Assembly: GCF_900547205.1 (NCBI RefSeq)
Contig: NZ_URFY01000011.1
Span: 1-64,000, forward strand
Source: an uncultured Bacteroides sp.
Lineage (GTDB): Bacteria; Bacteroidota; Bacteroidia; Bacteroidales; Bacteroidaceae
Length of the DNA: 64,000 nucleotides
Direction of reading: 5' to 3'
Positions 50,608 to 59,692 of the stretch are shown here, one piece after another. Position 1 is the stretch's first letter. Each line of letters opens with the position of its first letter. The position numbers and the translations under genes were made by a program. The notes beneath the pieces were generated by a model. The model made no database searches. It was given only the letters and a program-made list of their open reading frames with translations, and was not told where the DNA came from.

Positions 50608-52125
50608 TTACTCTTGCAGAATCCACATCAGAGAGTTGTGGTTATCCTCACCTCCATACTGACGCTCGATAGCTTCTTTCACGTTTTCACTGTTGTAATC
50701 CAGTTCCGACTGCGGATACATCCAACGTTTGGGGAATTGCGTGCTCACTTCATTCTGGTTAGTCTCCACGTTCATCGGCATTTCCGGGTATCCCGTGCGG
50801 CGATGGTCGTAATAAGCATCCCAAGGGAAGTGCAGGAAGGCAGCCAGATAGCGCTGAGTAAGCAGCATTTCCAGTCCGTTGTCTCTGCCTTCGGTTAGCT
50901 GTATTTCGGGACTATTCAGATATTCGGTAATATACGCATCCGTTATCTTATGGTTGTGGCAGTATTCATCTGCCGTATTGTCGGCAATGAAACGCATACT
51001 GGCTTCGATACCTTTCTTATAATACGTATCTGCCGGACCGCTAATCCATCCTCTCAACGCTGCTTCTGCCAGAATGAAATTCTGCTCGGCATAGCCTAAC
51101 GTAATGAACGGCTCGCCCTCAGGCTTTTCTTTATAACGCTGGTTGATGTTGCAGAACTCTTTCTTACCGAAGATTTCCATAATGTCACTATTCGACTTGG
51201 AAGGGTCCACACCAATATATGCATCCCATGAGTCTGCGGCAATACCTGCTTCTGTCTTAGACGCGGCGGGCTCTGCATAATAGAACAAGCGGTAATCTTT
51301 AAACTTCTTCAACACGTCGACGAGGGTAATAGACAGCATAGGGTACGCATTATAGTTAAAGTCATCCTTATAAGTCGGATAGCGCTGTCCCTTCTTGGCA
51401 GAGAAGACCACTTGGAAGTTGTCGGCATTCGATTCCATCAACGTAGAGTTGGCTACGATATTGGCAAAGCGTCCTTTTACATTCAAATCCGGGTCAGACA
51501 CTTTCAAGGAGAGATTAAGCAACACCTTCAACTGTAAAGCTGTTACCGCCTTTTTCCATCTTTCTATGCTACCGCCCATCATGGGGTCGCCGTCAAAGTC
51601 TTTTGCAATGGAGAAGTTGGTATACGACTCTTCCAGAGCCTGCAATATACGCAGCATCACGTCTTTCTGTGTGTCATATATCGGTTTTATACCACCTTCT
51701 TCTCCCTTCAGGGCGTCGCTATAGGGTATGTCTCCCACTTCCATGGTGAGGTAATACATCTTATAAGCCTCAACAAACTTTGCCAGTCCGATATAAGCCT
51801 CCTGATTGTAGTCTTTGGCAAGCTCTACCATCTTCTGAGCACTAATCAGCTTATAGTATGCGCCGAAACCACTACGTCCGAACTTATTATATTGATAGGT
51901 GGCGGGTCCTTCGCCCCATGCCATATACTTCATCATAAAACTGCTGTTGAAGAAACCTTTAGCAGTGGACGGAGTAGCAATACTCAAAATCAAATTGGTG
52001 GCAATCATCTCCGGGCTGACCTTGGTAGTAGCATCGGGGTCGGTGTTCAGTTCATCAAAACTGGTGCACGAGCATACCGAAGTAAGCATCAATGCCGAAA
52101 CTAATAATATACTGAGTTTTTTCAT
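50608..52125 (-). CDS. SusD-like lipoprotein (SusD/RagB nutrient-binding)
   Basis: The 505-residue lipoprotein has a signal peptide MKKLSILLVSALMLTSVCSC (lipobox cysteine near residue 20) and a mature N-terminus TSFDELNTDPDATTKVSPEM. This form, with FNTDPNxxT-like wording, belongs to the SusD-like branch often paired with STN-type SusC and sigma/anti-sigma regulation. It binds the ligand at the cell surface. The start at 52125 was chosen over 52140 because the signal peptide begins there; both follow the susC stop closely. It lies in the operon susC-susD-two phosphoesterases. Confidence 0.93.
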   Translation of the reverse strand: MKKLSILLVSALMLTSVCSCTSFDELNTDPDATTKVSPEMIATNLILSIATPSTAKGFFNSSFMMKYMAWGEGPATYQYNKFGRSGFGAYYKLISAQKMVELAKDYNQEAYIGLAKFVEAYKMYYLTMEVGDIPYSDALKGEEGGIKPIYDTQKDVMLRILQALEESYTNFSIAKDFDGDPMMGGSIERWKKAVTALQLKVLLNLSLKVSDPDLNVKGRFANIVANSTLMESNADNFQVVFSAKKGQRYPTYKDDFNYNAYPMLSITLVDVLKKFKDYRLFYYAEPAASKTEAGIAADSWDAYIGVDPSKSNSDIMEIFGKKEFCNINQRYKEKPEGEPFITLGYAEQNFILAEAALRGWISGPADTYYKKGIEASMRFIADNTADEYCHNHKITDAYITEYLNSPEIQLTEGRDNGLEMLLTQRYLAAFLHFPWDAYYDHRRTGYPEMPMNVETNQNEVSTQFPKRWMYPQSELDYNSENVKEAIERQYGGEDNHNSLMWILQE

Positions 52126-52139
52126 AATTTCATGCTGCA

Positions 52140-55100
52140 TTAAAAGTTAAACTTAACGTTAAATCCGATATTGCGGATAGAAGGTGAGTTCAGGTTATCA
52201 CTACCCACGTCCGGATCAGAGAATCTATATTCCTTGGTCCATATCAGCAGATTCTGTCCCACTAAGCTTACAGAAAGTCCTTTCAAGCCCAACTTCTCGT
52301 AGTATTTCTTAGGCATATCGTAAGTCAACGACAAGTCACGCAATTTCAGGAATGTCTCTAACTGATAGTTCTGGCGTACCGGGCTACCGGCATTCGGATT
52401 GTACTTGCGGGTATACGACTGATAAGACACCTCTTTGTCATTGGGTGCAAACACACGCGTATCATTCACAATCTTTCCGTCTGCATCGCGCTCTACAGTG
52501 CCCGATACTACTTTCACTCCCTTGCCGATGTAGTTTATCTTATTATTCACCACTTCGTCATAACGCCATTGGTTGTCCGAGTCGGGATGGGCTCCCGTGT
52601 TCCACAACGATTGTTCCATCTTATTGTAGGAAAGTCCGCCTACACGTCCGTCGATAGTGAAACTCAAGGTGAAGTCTTTGTAGCGGATGGTGTTGGTCAT
52701 ACCCCACACCCAGTCGGGATATTCATAACCTATCAGCGTAGGATAATCACTTAGGATGGGCAATCCGTCGGCACCATGAATGATGTTTCCCTGCGGGTCA
52801 CGTTCCCAATCATCCACATCGAGCCAGTCCCAGCGCTTGCCAGCGGCAACGTACTCTTTCTGTGTAGAATAAAGCTTGTCTACTTTATCATAGAAGTAAC
52901 GGTCGCGCGACCAGTTGAACATTGCATTCCAGTTCCAGTCACGTGTCTGGATGATGTCTCCCGAAATAGTTAACTCCATACCTCTACGCAACTGCTCTTC
53001 ATCGTAGTTAATCAGCGTATCCCCAAATCCGGCTGCGCTACTGATGGTAGCTTTGCGAGTCAGGTTATAATTCAACGTATTGTAATATGCGAAGTCTACA
53101 CGAAGTCTGTTATTGAAGAAGTTGACGCCTGTACCGATTTCCCAAGAGTCGGATGTTTTCGGTTTAATCAGCGATCCGCGGATGGAAGTGGGATAAGAAG
53201 CCGAGCTCATACCGTCCCAAGCATCATTAGATACACTATATACGTTATTGATTTCATATACACTCAAGTCCTTTTTAGTACGGGTCCATGAGCCGCGTAC
53301 CTTCCAGAAGGAAAGCCATTCGGGCAATTCAAACAGTTCGCTCAGCACCACACTTCCCGATACGGAAGGATAGAAATAAGAACGGGCATCGGCAGCCAGT
53401 GTAGACGACCAGTCGTTACGTCCGGTTACATCCAAAAAGACGGCACTCTTCCAAGATGCGGAGAAGCGTCCCCACACACTATTCACCTGTTTGCTCTTAT
53501 ACGTACTCGATGTCGCAGCAGGGTCTACAGATGCTTTCAATGAATAGTAACCGGGAATAGTCAGACCGCCTTTGGTATTTCCCTGCACCTTGTCGTCATA
53601 GTAATAATACATTGTTCCACCCACATAGCCGTCCAGCGTAAAGTCGCCGAACTTATGCGAAGCGTTCAGCATAACATCATGGTTCATACTGAATCCGCCG
53701 TTACGCTCCATTTCGTAGTAACCGTTCTGATCCCAACCTGCATGGGCGCTCTTCGGATTCTGCCATTCCTTTCTTTCACTGTAAGAGTCGACACCCGAAC
53801 GCAAAGTCGCTTTCAACCACGGAGTAAATTCATAGCTCATATTGGCGTATGCATTGACGATGTCATAATTGCTCGAACGAGTGACTTCGTTAGCAATGAA
53901 ATAAGGGTTGTCATACCAGCCATCGTACATCCAGTTCTGCTGTTCGTCCTGTTTCACCCAATAGTTTTTGAAGTCGCGCACATCATAGTCGGGTCCTGTC
54001 CATACCAGCAAGTTATACAGATAACCACCTTTACCATATCCTGTTCCATAGTTCTGCGGATAGAAACGCTTGTTATAAGTCATTCCACCATCAAATGAGA
54101 ACTTCTTCCATTTCATATCTCCCGACACCGAGTAGCTGATTTTATTCAGCTTCGTATTGGGATACTGGCCTTTATTATATACGTGCGTCAACGAGGTACG
54201 TACACTTCCATATTTACCTTTCTGGCTGATGCTTACATTGTTGTTAGTAACGAAGCTGTTTTCGAGGAAGTTCTTGAAGTTATTCTTTCCTTTGGATACC
54301 AGCGGCATTTCCACCCGCTCGTGAGTGAAGGGGTCATACTGCACAGCCGTGCGGCCGATGTCCAACTTATCTCCCCATACAAAGTCTTCGGAGTTGTATT
54401 TACCACCGATACCGGAGCTATAGCCCGATTGCACTTCCGGCAACATCAGATAACCTGCCTGGAACATCGTGCTACTATTCACACTTACGTGCAATCCTTC
54501 TTCTTTACCTTTCTTAGTGGTAATCATCACAACGCCCGCACCACCACGTGCACCATACAGTGCAGATGCAGTAGCACCTTTCAACACGTCGATAGATTCG
54601 ATATCATCCGCAGCGATGTCTCTCAGACCTACATTGCCATAAGGCACTCCGTCGATAACAAGCAACGGACTCTCGCCACGAAGTAACAATGTGGGAGCTG
54701 TGTTAAACTCGGTACTGTTTTCAATGTTCAATCCCGCCACTTTACCTGTAAGGGCAGTACCCACATCCACCGTCTTCACTGTATTGATTTTATCTCCACC
54801 TACTTTCTGGATGGCATATCCCAACGCCTTTTCTTCGCGTTTGATACCCAGAGCGGTAACGACCACTTCGTCCAGCGCCTTGGCGTCTTCGGTCATAGTG
54901 ACTTTAAACATCGACTTGCCGTTCACCGACACTTCCTCCATCTTATATCCAATGTAAGTAAACACCAGCACGCCATTGGAGGGAACTTCCAGTTTAAAGT
55001 TTCCGTCAATATCCGTAATGGTTCCATGTCCTTTATCGCCTTTCAACTTGATATTGACGCCAATGATAGGGATGCCCGCAGGGTCTACCACTGTACCCGA

Positions 55101-55529
55101 TACGTTGATGGTATTCTTCTTCTGCTGCACTCCTTGTGCCGAATCGGCCTGCGATTCCTTGCGAGCGTGCAACGAAATGTAGTTGTCGGTAAAGTTATAA
55201 GAGATATTGTTCTTTGAAAGCACTTCATTCAGCAGGTCTGCCACCCGGTGCGTGCCTTTCTTCACATTGATGCGGCTTGCCGCATTGATTTCGGCATCAC
55301 TGTAAATGAAAAGATAGTCCGTCTGTTTTTCTATCTCCGTCATTAGCTCTTTCAGCCGTAGTTGGTCTCGATTGATGCTGACTCTTGCATTTTGCGAACT
55401 TACATGACTGGCATTTGCCTGAAATATAAGCAAGAATAACATCAAAATTGTGCATTTCATAATTCGTAAGATTTGTTTAAATTCACGTTGTTTAAGTACG
55501 TACGAGGTTAGCAATAAGTTTTTTTTCAT
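52140..55529 (-). CDS. SusC/RagA TonB-linked transporter with STN signalling domain
   Basis: The protein is about 1129 residues. After a signal region (MKCTILMLFLLIFQANA) comes an STN domain (about residues 45-125, ending ISYNFTDNYISLHA) and a carboxypeptidase-like domain (GTVVDPAGIPIIGVNIKLKG, then GYKMEEVSV). A TonB-box-like DEVVVTALG, plug (LDVLKGATASALYGARGGAG) and a beta-barrel ending VKFNF complete it. The STN domain allows ligand-dependent signalling to the FecR anti-sigma encoded upstream. The start at 55529 (MKKNLLL) was chosen; 55460 is possible, and the frame's first ATG at 55628 lies before the expected leader. A candidate antisense RNA covers its leader. Confidence 0.92.
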   Translation of the reverse strand: MKKNLLLTSYVLKQREFKQILRIMKCTILMLFLLIFQANASHVSSQNARVSINRDQLRLKELMTEIEKQTDYLFIYSDAEINAASRINVKKGTHRVADLLNEVLSKNNISYNFTDNYISLHARKESQADSAQGVQQKKNTINVSGTVVDPAGIPIIGVNIKLKGDKGHGTITDIDGNFKLEVPSNGVLVFTYIGYKMEEVSVNGKSMFKVTMTEDAKALDEVVVTALGIKREEKALGYAIQKVGGDKINTVKTVDVGTALTGKVAGLNIENSTEFNTAPTLLLRGESPLLVIDGVPYGNVGLRDIAADDIESIDVLKGATASALYGARGGAGVVMITTKKGKEEGLHVSVNSSTMFQAGYLMLPEVQSGYSSGIGGKYNSEDFVWGDKLDIGRTAVQYDPFTHERVEMPLVSKGKNNFKNFLENSFVTNNNVSISQKGKYGSVRTSLTHVYNKGQYPNTKLNKISYSVSGDMKWKKFSFDGGMTYNKRFYPQNYGTGYGKGGYLYNLLVWTGPDYDVRDFKNYWVKQDEQQNWMYDGWYDNPYFIANEVTRSSNYDIVNAYANMSYEFTPWLKATLRSGVDSYSERKEWQNPKSAHAGWDQNGYYEMERNGGFSMNHDVMLNASHKFGDFTLDGYVGGTMYYYYDDKVQGNTKGGLTIPGYYSLKASVDPAATSSTYKSKQVNSVWGRFSASWKSAVFLDVTGRNDWSSTLAADARSYFYPSVSGSVVLSELFELPEWLSFWKVRGSWTRTKKDLSVYEINNVYSVSNDAWDGMSSASYPTSIRGSLIKPKTSDSWEIGTGVNFFNNRLRVDFAYYNTLNYNLTRKATISSAAGFGDTLINYDEEQLRRGMELTISGDIIQTRDWNWNAMFNWSRDRYFYDKVDKLYSTQKEYVAAGKRWDWLDVDDWERDPQGNIIHGADGLPILSDYPTLIGYEYPDWVWGMTNTIRYKDFTLSFTIDGRVGGLSYNKMEQSLWNTGAHPDSDNQWRYDEVVNNKINYIGKGVKVVSGTVERDADGKIVNDTRVFAPNDKEVSYQSYTRKYNPNAGSPVRQNYQLETFLKLRDLSLTYDMPKKYYEKLGLKGLSVSLVGQNLLIWTKEYRFSDPDVGSDNLNSPSIRNIGFNVKFNF

Positions 55530-55542
55530 ACTTTTGCAGTGT

Positions 55543-55647
55543 AATAAGGTTAATACTTTTTTGTTTTTTTGAAGAGAAATAGTCAAGAGTGTTGACTTTG
55601 TAGGGAGGAGAAAGGTGTTGCAGACCATTTTCCTCTCTTTTCTTTTT
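55543..55647 (+). ncRNA. candidate DonS-like antisense sRNA over the susC leader
   Basis: On the plus strand a TACTTTTG -7 box (55529-55536, weak GTTA upstream) is followed by CAGTGTAATAAGGTTAAT. The unit ends in an imperfect hairpin (55605-55616 with 55624-55635) and a TCTTTTCTTTTT tract. The transcript would be antisense to the susC 5' leader, between the anti-sigma and susC genes. That is the position described for DonS-type cis-antisense sRNAs that repress sigma/anti-sigma PULs in Bacteroides fragilis. Signals are seen; the identity is inferred from position. Confidence 0.5.
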
Positions 55648-55708
55648 CCAATCCGGTTGTCTTTACTTCATAGGCATTTTAATAATTAAAGGTTCAACAA
55701 AGTATGTT

Positions 55709-56674
55709 TTAGTAAATTGTTATCTCGTCTTCACTAATTATGGTATACTCAAAAGGAGTGGCGCCCTGTAGGGCTTTCAATATACTTTCCACCGTATCGC
55801 TTTGTCTGAACTTGCCTGATATTTTTTGGGTCACGTCCACCGACTCTTTGAGGGTGAAGTGCACCCCGTTCCACAAAGAGACTTGATTGATGACTCTCCC
55901 AAAAGGTTCGGATTGGAAGGTTACTACACCGTTTTTCAAGTATTCCTCATTATTAAAGTCCGACGCACATTTCACCAGTTTATCACCGCTCAACATTGCC
56001 TTTTCTTTAGGTTGCAGGAATATCTCGTTCCCGGTGTTGGTTGAATCATATATATACACAGCTCCTTCTACCAAATCCGTTTCAAACTCGGGGCTTGCAG
56101 CATAGGCAGATATATTGAACTTTGTGCCCAGCACTTGCACGCGGTATTGCTTCGCTTCCACAATGAATGGTTTATCGGGATTCTTTGCTACATCAAAGAA
56201 GGTAGCTCCGTCCAGTTCCACCGTACGCTCCTTCTCATTGAACGAACCAGAGAAACGCAACTGACTGCACGGACTGAGCCAAGCCACGGTTCCGTCGGGC
56301 AGATCTACCTTTACACGCTGACCTTTCGGAGCGGTGACAACCGTATATCTCTTTCCAAATTCTTCGGACATATAGTGTGCAGTCACAAAAATGGTGGCGG
56401 CTATCAACACGCAGAAAACAGCGGCATATTTCATCGAAAGCACCAACGTACGTTTCAGCCTTCTGAGAAAAAGAAGTTGCATAAAGCGCTTCTTTCCCTC
56501 ACGACTGAGCTCTCGGTCTCCGTCGCAGGACATCATTGCGGCAAAAGCTGCCGCGTTTTGCATCTGGAGAAATTCTTCCTTCAACGCTTTATCCTTCTCC
56601 ATCGCAACAAAAAGAAGCTTCTTCTCTTCGCGGGTGATGTTCTTGGCGAAATATTTGTCGATTAATTCATTCAT
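55709..56674 (-). CDS. FecR-family anti-sigma factor
   Basis: The 321-residue inner-membrane protein has an N-terminal cytoplasmic anti-sigma region (residues 1-75). One transmembrane helix lies near 81-104 (KYAAVFCVLIAATIFVTA). A periplasmic FecR domain follows with VTAPKGQRVKVDLPDGTVAW and FDVAKNPDKPFIVEA, and a C-terminal DUF4974-like region (FQSEPFGRVINQVSLW). It receives the signal from the STN domain of the SusC encoded next and releases the ECF sigma factor. It follows the sigma gene by 192 bases containing a large hairpin. Confidence 0.95.
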   Translation of the reverse strand: MNELIDKYFAKNITREEKKLLFVAMEKDKALKEEFLQMQNAAAFAAMMSCDGDRELSREGKKRFMQLLFLRRLKRTLVLSMKYAAVFCVLIAATIFVTAHYMSEEFGKRYTVVTAPKGQRVKVDLPDGTVAWLSPCSQLRFSGSFNEKERTVELDGATFFDVAKNPDKPFIVEAKQYRVQVLGTKFNISAYAASPEFETDLVEGAVYIYDSTNTGNEIFLQPKEKAMLSGDKLVKCASDFNNEEYLKNGVVTFQSEPFGRVINQVSLWNGVHFTLKESVDVTQKISGKFRQSDTVESILKALQGATPFEYTIISEDEITIY

Positions 56675-56764
56675 AATCTATGCTTTCTGTAGATAAGGCG
56701 TAATGACTTCATAAATCCACTAAAGGAAAACAAACTTTTTTCTAAAAAAAAGGAAAAGTTGTAA

Positions 56765-56857
56765 TTCACCACAGAGTGACACAGGGTTTCACAGAGTAAA
56801 ATTCGTTTCATATAGAATAATAAGAACTCTGTGGTACTCAGGTTATTCTGTGGTGAA
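56765..56857. repeat. large inverted repeat between sigma and anti-sigma genes (CACAGAG type)
   Basis: TTCACCACAGA (56765-56775) pairs with TCTGTGGTGAA (56847-56857), and CACAGAGT (56790-56797) pairs with ACTCTGTG (56826-56833). Each arm contains 10-11 base sub-repeats of CACAGAG. It resembles the dispersed CACAGAG repeats of many genomes. In the sigma/anti-sigma mRNA it would fold between the two genes. Confidence 0.7.
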
Positions 56858-56866
56858 CCAGAACAA

Positions 56867-57412
56867 TTATATAATGAAAATAAACAGCGGGAAATAGTCT
56901 TTGAGTTCGTCTTTCAACTTGTGTAGAGCTATCACAATTTGATTTTCCACCGTGTTGGGCGAGATATCCAGCCTAGTGGCAATTTCTTTATAACGTAAAT
57001 TTTGCAAACGGCTCATGATAAATATCTCCCGACAACGCTCGGGCAGGTTGGCGATAGCTCGGTGCAATAGTTCTTCAATGTCGGCGTCGGACAAAAGATC
57101 CTCGTCGAACATCTCCAATGAATATAATTTCAATTCAACCTCTTTATTCTCTACCTCGGACAGCGTACCTCTGCGCTCTTCGCGGTTCATTTCCTTGCGG
57201 AGGTAGTCTATGCAGCGGTTTCGTATCAATGTGAACAGGTAGGCATTCAGGTTGCGGAGCGAAGAGAGGACGTCCCGGTGTTCCCAAAGATATAAGAACA
57301 GATCCTGAACAATATGTTCAGCCTCTTCCTCCCGAATCATGTACGTCTGTGTGAAACGTAGTAGTTTGGGGAAATATAAGTCGTATATTCCTGAAAAGGA
57401 ATCTTGCTTCAT
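56867..57412 (-). CDS. ECF RNA polymerase sigma factor
   Basis: The 181-residue sigma-70 family factor has region 2 (YDLYFPKLLRF, then LNAYLFTLIRNRCIDYLRKE near residues 58-77) and region 4 (LPERCREIFIMSRLQNL, then YKEIATRLDISPNTVENQI near residues 130-160). A charged linker joins them. It lies directly upstream of a FecR anti-sigma and an STN-type SusC, the usual trans-envelope regulation of host-glycan PULs. A promoter with TTG, an 18-base gap and TAAGTTTG lies at 57478-57450. Its target promoter is probably upstream of susC. Confidence 0.96.
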   Translation of the reverse strand: MKQDSFSGIYDLYFPKLLRFTQTYMIREEEAEHIVQDLFLYLWEHRDVLSSLRNLNAYLFTLIRNRCIDYLRKEMNREERRGTLSEVENKEVELKLYSLEMFDEDLLSDADIEELLHRAIANLPERCREIFIMSRLQNLRYKEIATRLDISPNTVENQIVIALHKLKDELKDYFPLFIFII

Positions 57413-57449
57413 GCTAACCAGCTTTTAGTTCATTCTGTTAAACAATTAG

Positions 57450-57478
57450 CAAACTTACTAAAAAATCTTGTAAATCAA
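57450..57478 (-). promoter_or_regulatory. promoter of the ECF sigma gene
   Basis: On the minus strand TTG (57478-57476), an 18-base gap and TAAGTTTG (57457-57450) fit the housekeeping promoter consensus, 38 bases upstream of the start codon. Confidence 0.6.
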
Positions 57479-57489
57479 TATAAGTCTCA

Positions 57490-57545
57490 TAAAAAATCAA
57501 GACCACATCCCTCACTTTCGCTTTTCGTGATGTTGTGGCCTTGAT
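57490..57545 (-). terminator. strong terminator of the GH105/GH2 PUL
   Basis: On the minus strand ATCAAGGCCACAACATC pairs with GATGTGGTCTTGAT around a short loop and is followed by TTTTTT. It lies just past the GH2 stop and separates the two PULs. Confidence 0.85.
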
Positions 57546-57554
57546 ATTTACACG

Positions 57555-59672
57555 TCACCAACCGGCGTGTTCTTTTTTATTCTCGTGAGAATCTGCATCG
57601 CGCTTCTTCTCGCCCTGATAATTCCACTCTATTTCGTCGGTATATTCTTTCCCGTCGTGGGTTGCTACGGCTTTTAGTATGTTTTTCCCATTATCGAGCG
57701 TCACTTGGTCGAATACATAATGCACGTCGGTATATCCCTTTCGGATGCCTGTCAGTTCCTTGCCGTTGAGATAGACTTTAGGGGTTCCAATGTTAGAGTA
57801 AACGGTAACGGAGGTCTGCTTCCGCTCGCGGTCCGTGTTACGTCTCTGTGTCAGATAGAGCACAGGAGATTTGCTCCAGTTCGCTTTATACCAGTAATAG
57901 GAGTCCTTCTTTATCTTACGGTCGAAGGTGATGAGTCCTTTCAGGTTTCGTGCGGGCACGCCGCCACGACTCCACATGGGGACGGCAAAGTCGAACATAT
58001 TCCAGAGGTAGGAGGCGATGATGTAGGGGTGTTTGTTGATTACACTCCAATGATATTCATGCGTCTTGGTCTGGAAGGTTTCGGGATAATAAGGCTTGCC
58101 CCAGTTCAAGGCGTCGCCCAGGTATTCTGTCTGATGGTCGAGGTTGGCGTCGGCTCCATATTCGGTGAGCATCAGTTTTTGCCACGGATAGTCCTTCTCA
58201 AGTCCTTCTACCCAAGGCTCGATGTCCTGCAACTTCTTCTCGTACCAGCCGAAGTATCGGTTCATGCCTTGTATGTCGGCGTTCTGGTTGACGGGATGGT
58301 TGGCGTGGCCGTAGCCGTTGACGGCTGCCGTATAGCGGTCGGGGTCCTCGGTCTTTGCCAGGTCGTGGAGAGATCGGGTCAGTGCGGCGGTGTATTCGTG
58401 AGGTTGATAGACTTCATTGTGCAGCCCCCATACATAGATGGAAGGGTGGTTGAAGCTCTGGCGGATAAGCTCGCGGAGCTGTGTCTGCGCATTCTCCGCT
58501 TCGTAGCCCGTCACACGGTTGACAAAGGGGATTTCCGCCCAGATAATCAGTCCCAGCGAATCGCAGCGCGAATAGAGATAATCCGACTGCTGATAGTGGG
58601 CGAAGCGCACGGTGGTGGCTCCTACGTCCATGATTTGAGCGAGGTCGAAGTCGTGCTCGCGGTTGGTGAGTGCGCTGCCCAGCCCCCACCAGTCCTGATG
58701 GCGGGTGACACCGTACATCGGATATTTCTCGCCGTTGAGGTAGAAACCTTTTCCGGCAATGATTTCGTAGTGGCGGATGCCGAGCGGTTGCGTGATTTCG
58801 TCAATCACCTTGCCGTCGGCAAGCAGGCGGGAAACCACTCGGTAGAGATAAGGGTCTTCTCTGCCTTGCCACAGATGGGGTTTGTTTATCTTAAAGGTGG
58901 ATGCATAGCTTTGCGTTCCCTGCGGAGTCAGCTCCACGGGCAGGCTTTGCGAAGCAACCTTTTTGCCTTCCTGCGTATAGATATGGTTCTCCAGAACCAG
59001 CCGGGCGGGAGTGAGACTACCGTTGTCCAACTTCACTTTCACGGTGACCTCCGCCGAACGTTTCGAGACGTTCTTCTGCGTGATGTAAACGCCGGGGGAA
59101 GCGCAATCGGTCACGGTGATATTATTCTGCTCTGTAGTTATCAGCCACACGGGGCGGTAGATGCCGCCATACACGCCAAACAAACTTTGATTGACGGGAA
59201 TCACGTCGGGACGTGCCGCATTGTCGGCCTTCACGATTATCTCGTTCTCGACACCGAGCTTCAAGGCCGTGCCTATCTCGAAAGCGAATGCGCTGTAACC
59301 GCCTTTGTGCGTTCCCACCAACTTGCCGTTGACGTAAACTTCCGTACAGGCTCCCACTCCTTCAAAACGAAGGAAGACGCGCTTGCCCGCCAACTCGTTG
59401 CCGAAAAACTGTTTCTTCCGGTAATAGCCCACGCCTTCGTAGAACGCATCGGCTTTCAACTGCATATCTTTCGCATTCCAGGTATGCGGGATGGTCACTT
59501 CTTCCCACTTGCCGTCCCACTGGGCAGATGCCCGCATGGGCTCCGTCGAGAAGGGGCCGCGCTTGTACTGCCAGCCGGTATTAAAAGACACTACCTCGCG
59601 GGCAGCATAAGCATCTCCAATAGCTGCTCCCGTCATCAGGAGCAGCAGTGCGATAATTGTATTCTTTACCAT
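57555..59672 (-). CDS. glycoside hydrolase family 2 beta-glycosidase, secreted
   Basis: The 705-residue enzyme has a signal peptide (about residues 1-23), a GH2 sugar-binding domain (about 28-185), an immunoglobulin-like domain (about 190-300) and the TIM-barrel (about 305-600). The acid/base is E420 in WGLHNEVY, and the nucleophile is probably E504 in MLTEYGADAN. A C-terminal small domain follows. GH2 members include beta-galactosidase, beta-glucuronidase and related activities, so the sugar is not fixed by sequence. Its shorter length than E. coli LacZ is usual in Bacteroides. It pairs with GH105 20 bases upstream. Confidence 0.95.
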   Translation of the reverse strand: MVKNTIIALLLLMTGAAIGDAYAAREVVSFNTGWQYKRGPFSTEPMRASAQWDGKWEEVTIPHTWNAKDMQLKADAFYEGVGYYRKKQFFGNELAGKRVFLRFEGVGACTEVYVNGKLVGTHKGGYSAFAFEIGTALKLGVENEIIVKADNAARPDVIPVNQSLFGVYGGIYRPVWLITTEQNNITVTDCASPGVYITQKNVSKRSAEVTVKVKLDNGSLTPARLVLENHIYTQEGKKVASQSLPVELTPQGTQSYASTFKINKPHLWQGREDPYLYRVVSRLLADGKVIDEITQPLGIRHYEIIAGKGFYLNGEKYPMYGVTRHQDWWGLGSALTNREHDFDLAQIMDVGATTVRFAHYQQSDYLYSRCDSLGLIIWAEIPFVNRVTGYEAENAQTQLRELIRQSFNHPSIYVWGLHNEVYQPHEYTAALTRSLHDLAKTEDPDRYTAAVNGYGHANHPVNQNADIQGMNRYFGWYEKKLQDIEPWVEGLEKDYPWQKLMLTEYGADANLDHQTEYLGDALNWGKPYYPETFQTKTHEYHWSVINKHPYIIASYLWNMFDFAVPMWSRGGVPARNLKGLITFDRKIKKDSYYWYKANWSKSPVLYLTQRRNTDRERKQTSVTVYSNIGTPKVYLNGKELTGIRKGYTDVHYVFDQVTLDNGKNILKAVATHDGKEYTDEIEWNYQGEKKRDADSHENKKEHAGW

Positions 59673-59692
59673 TCTGTTGATTGTATTTTCTT

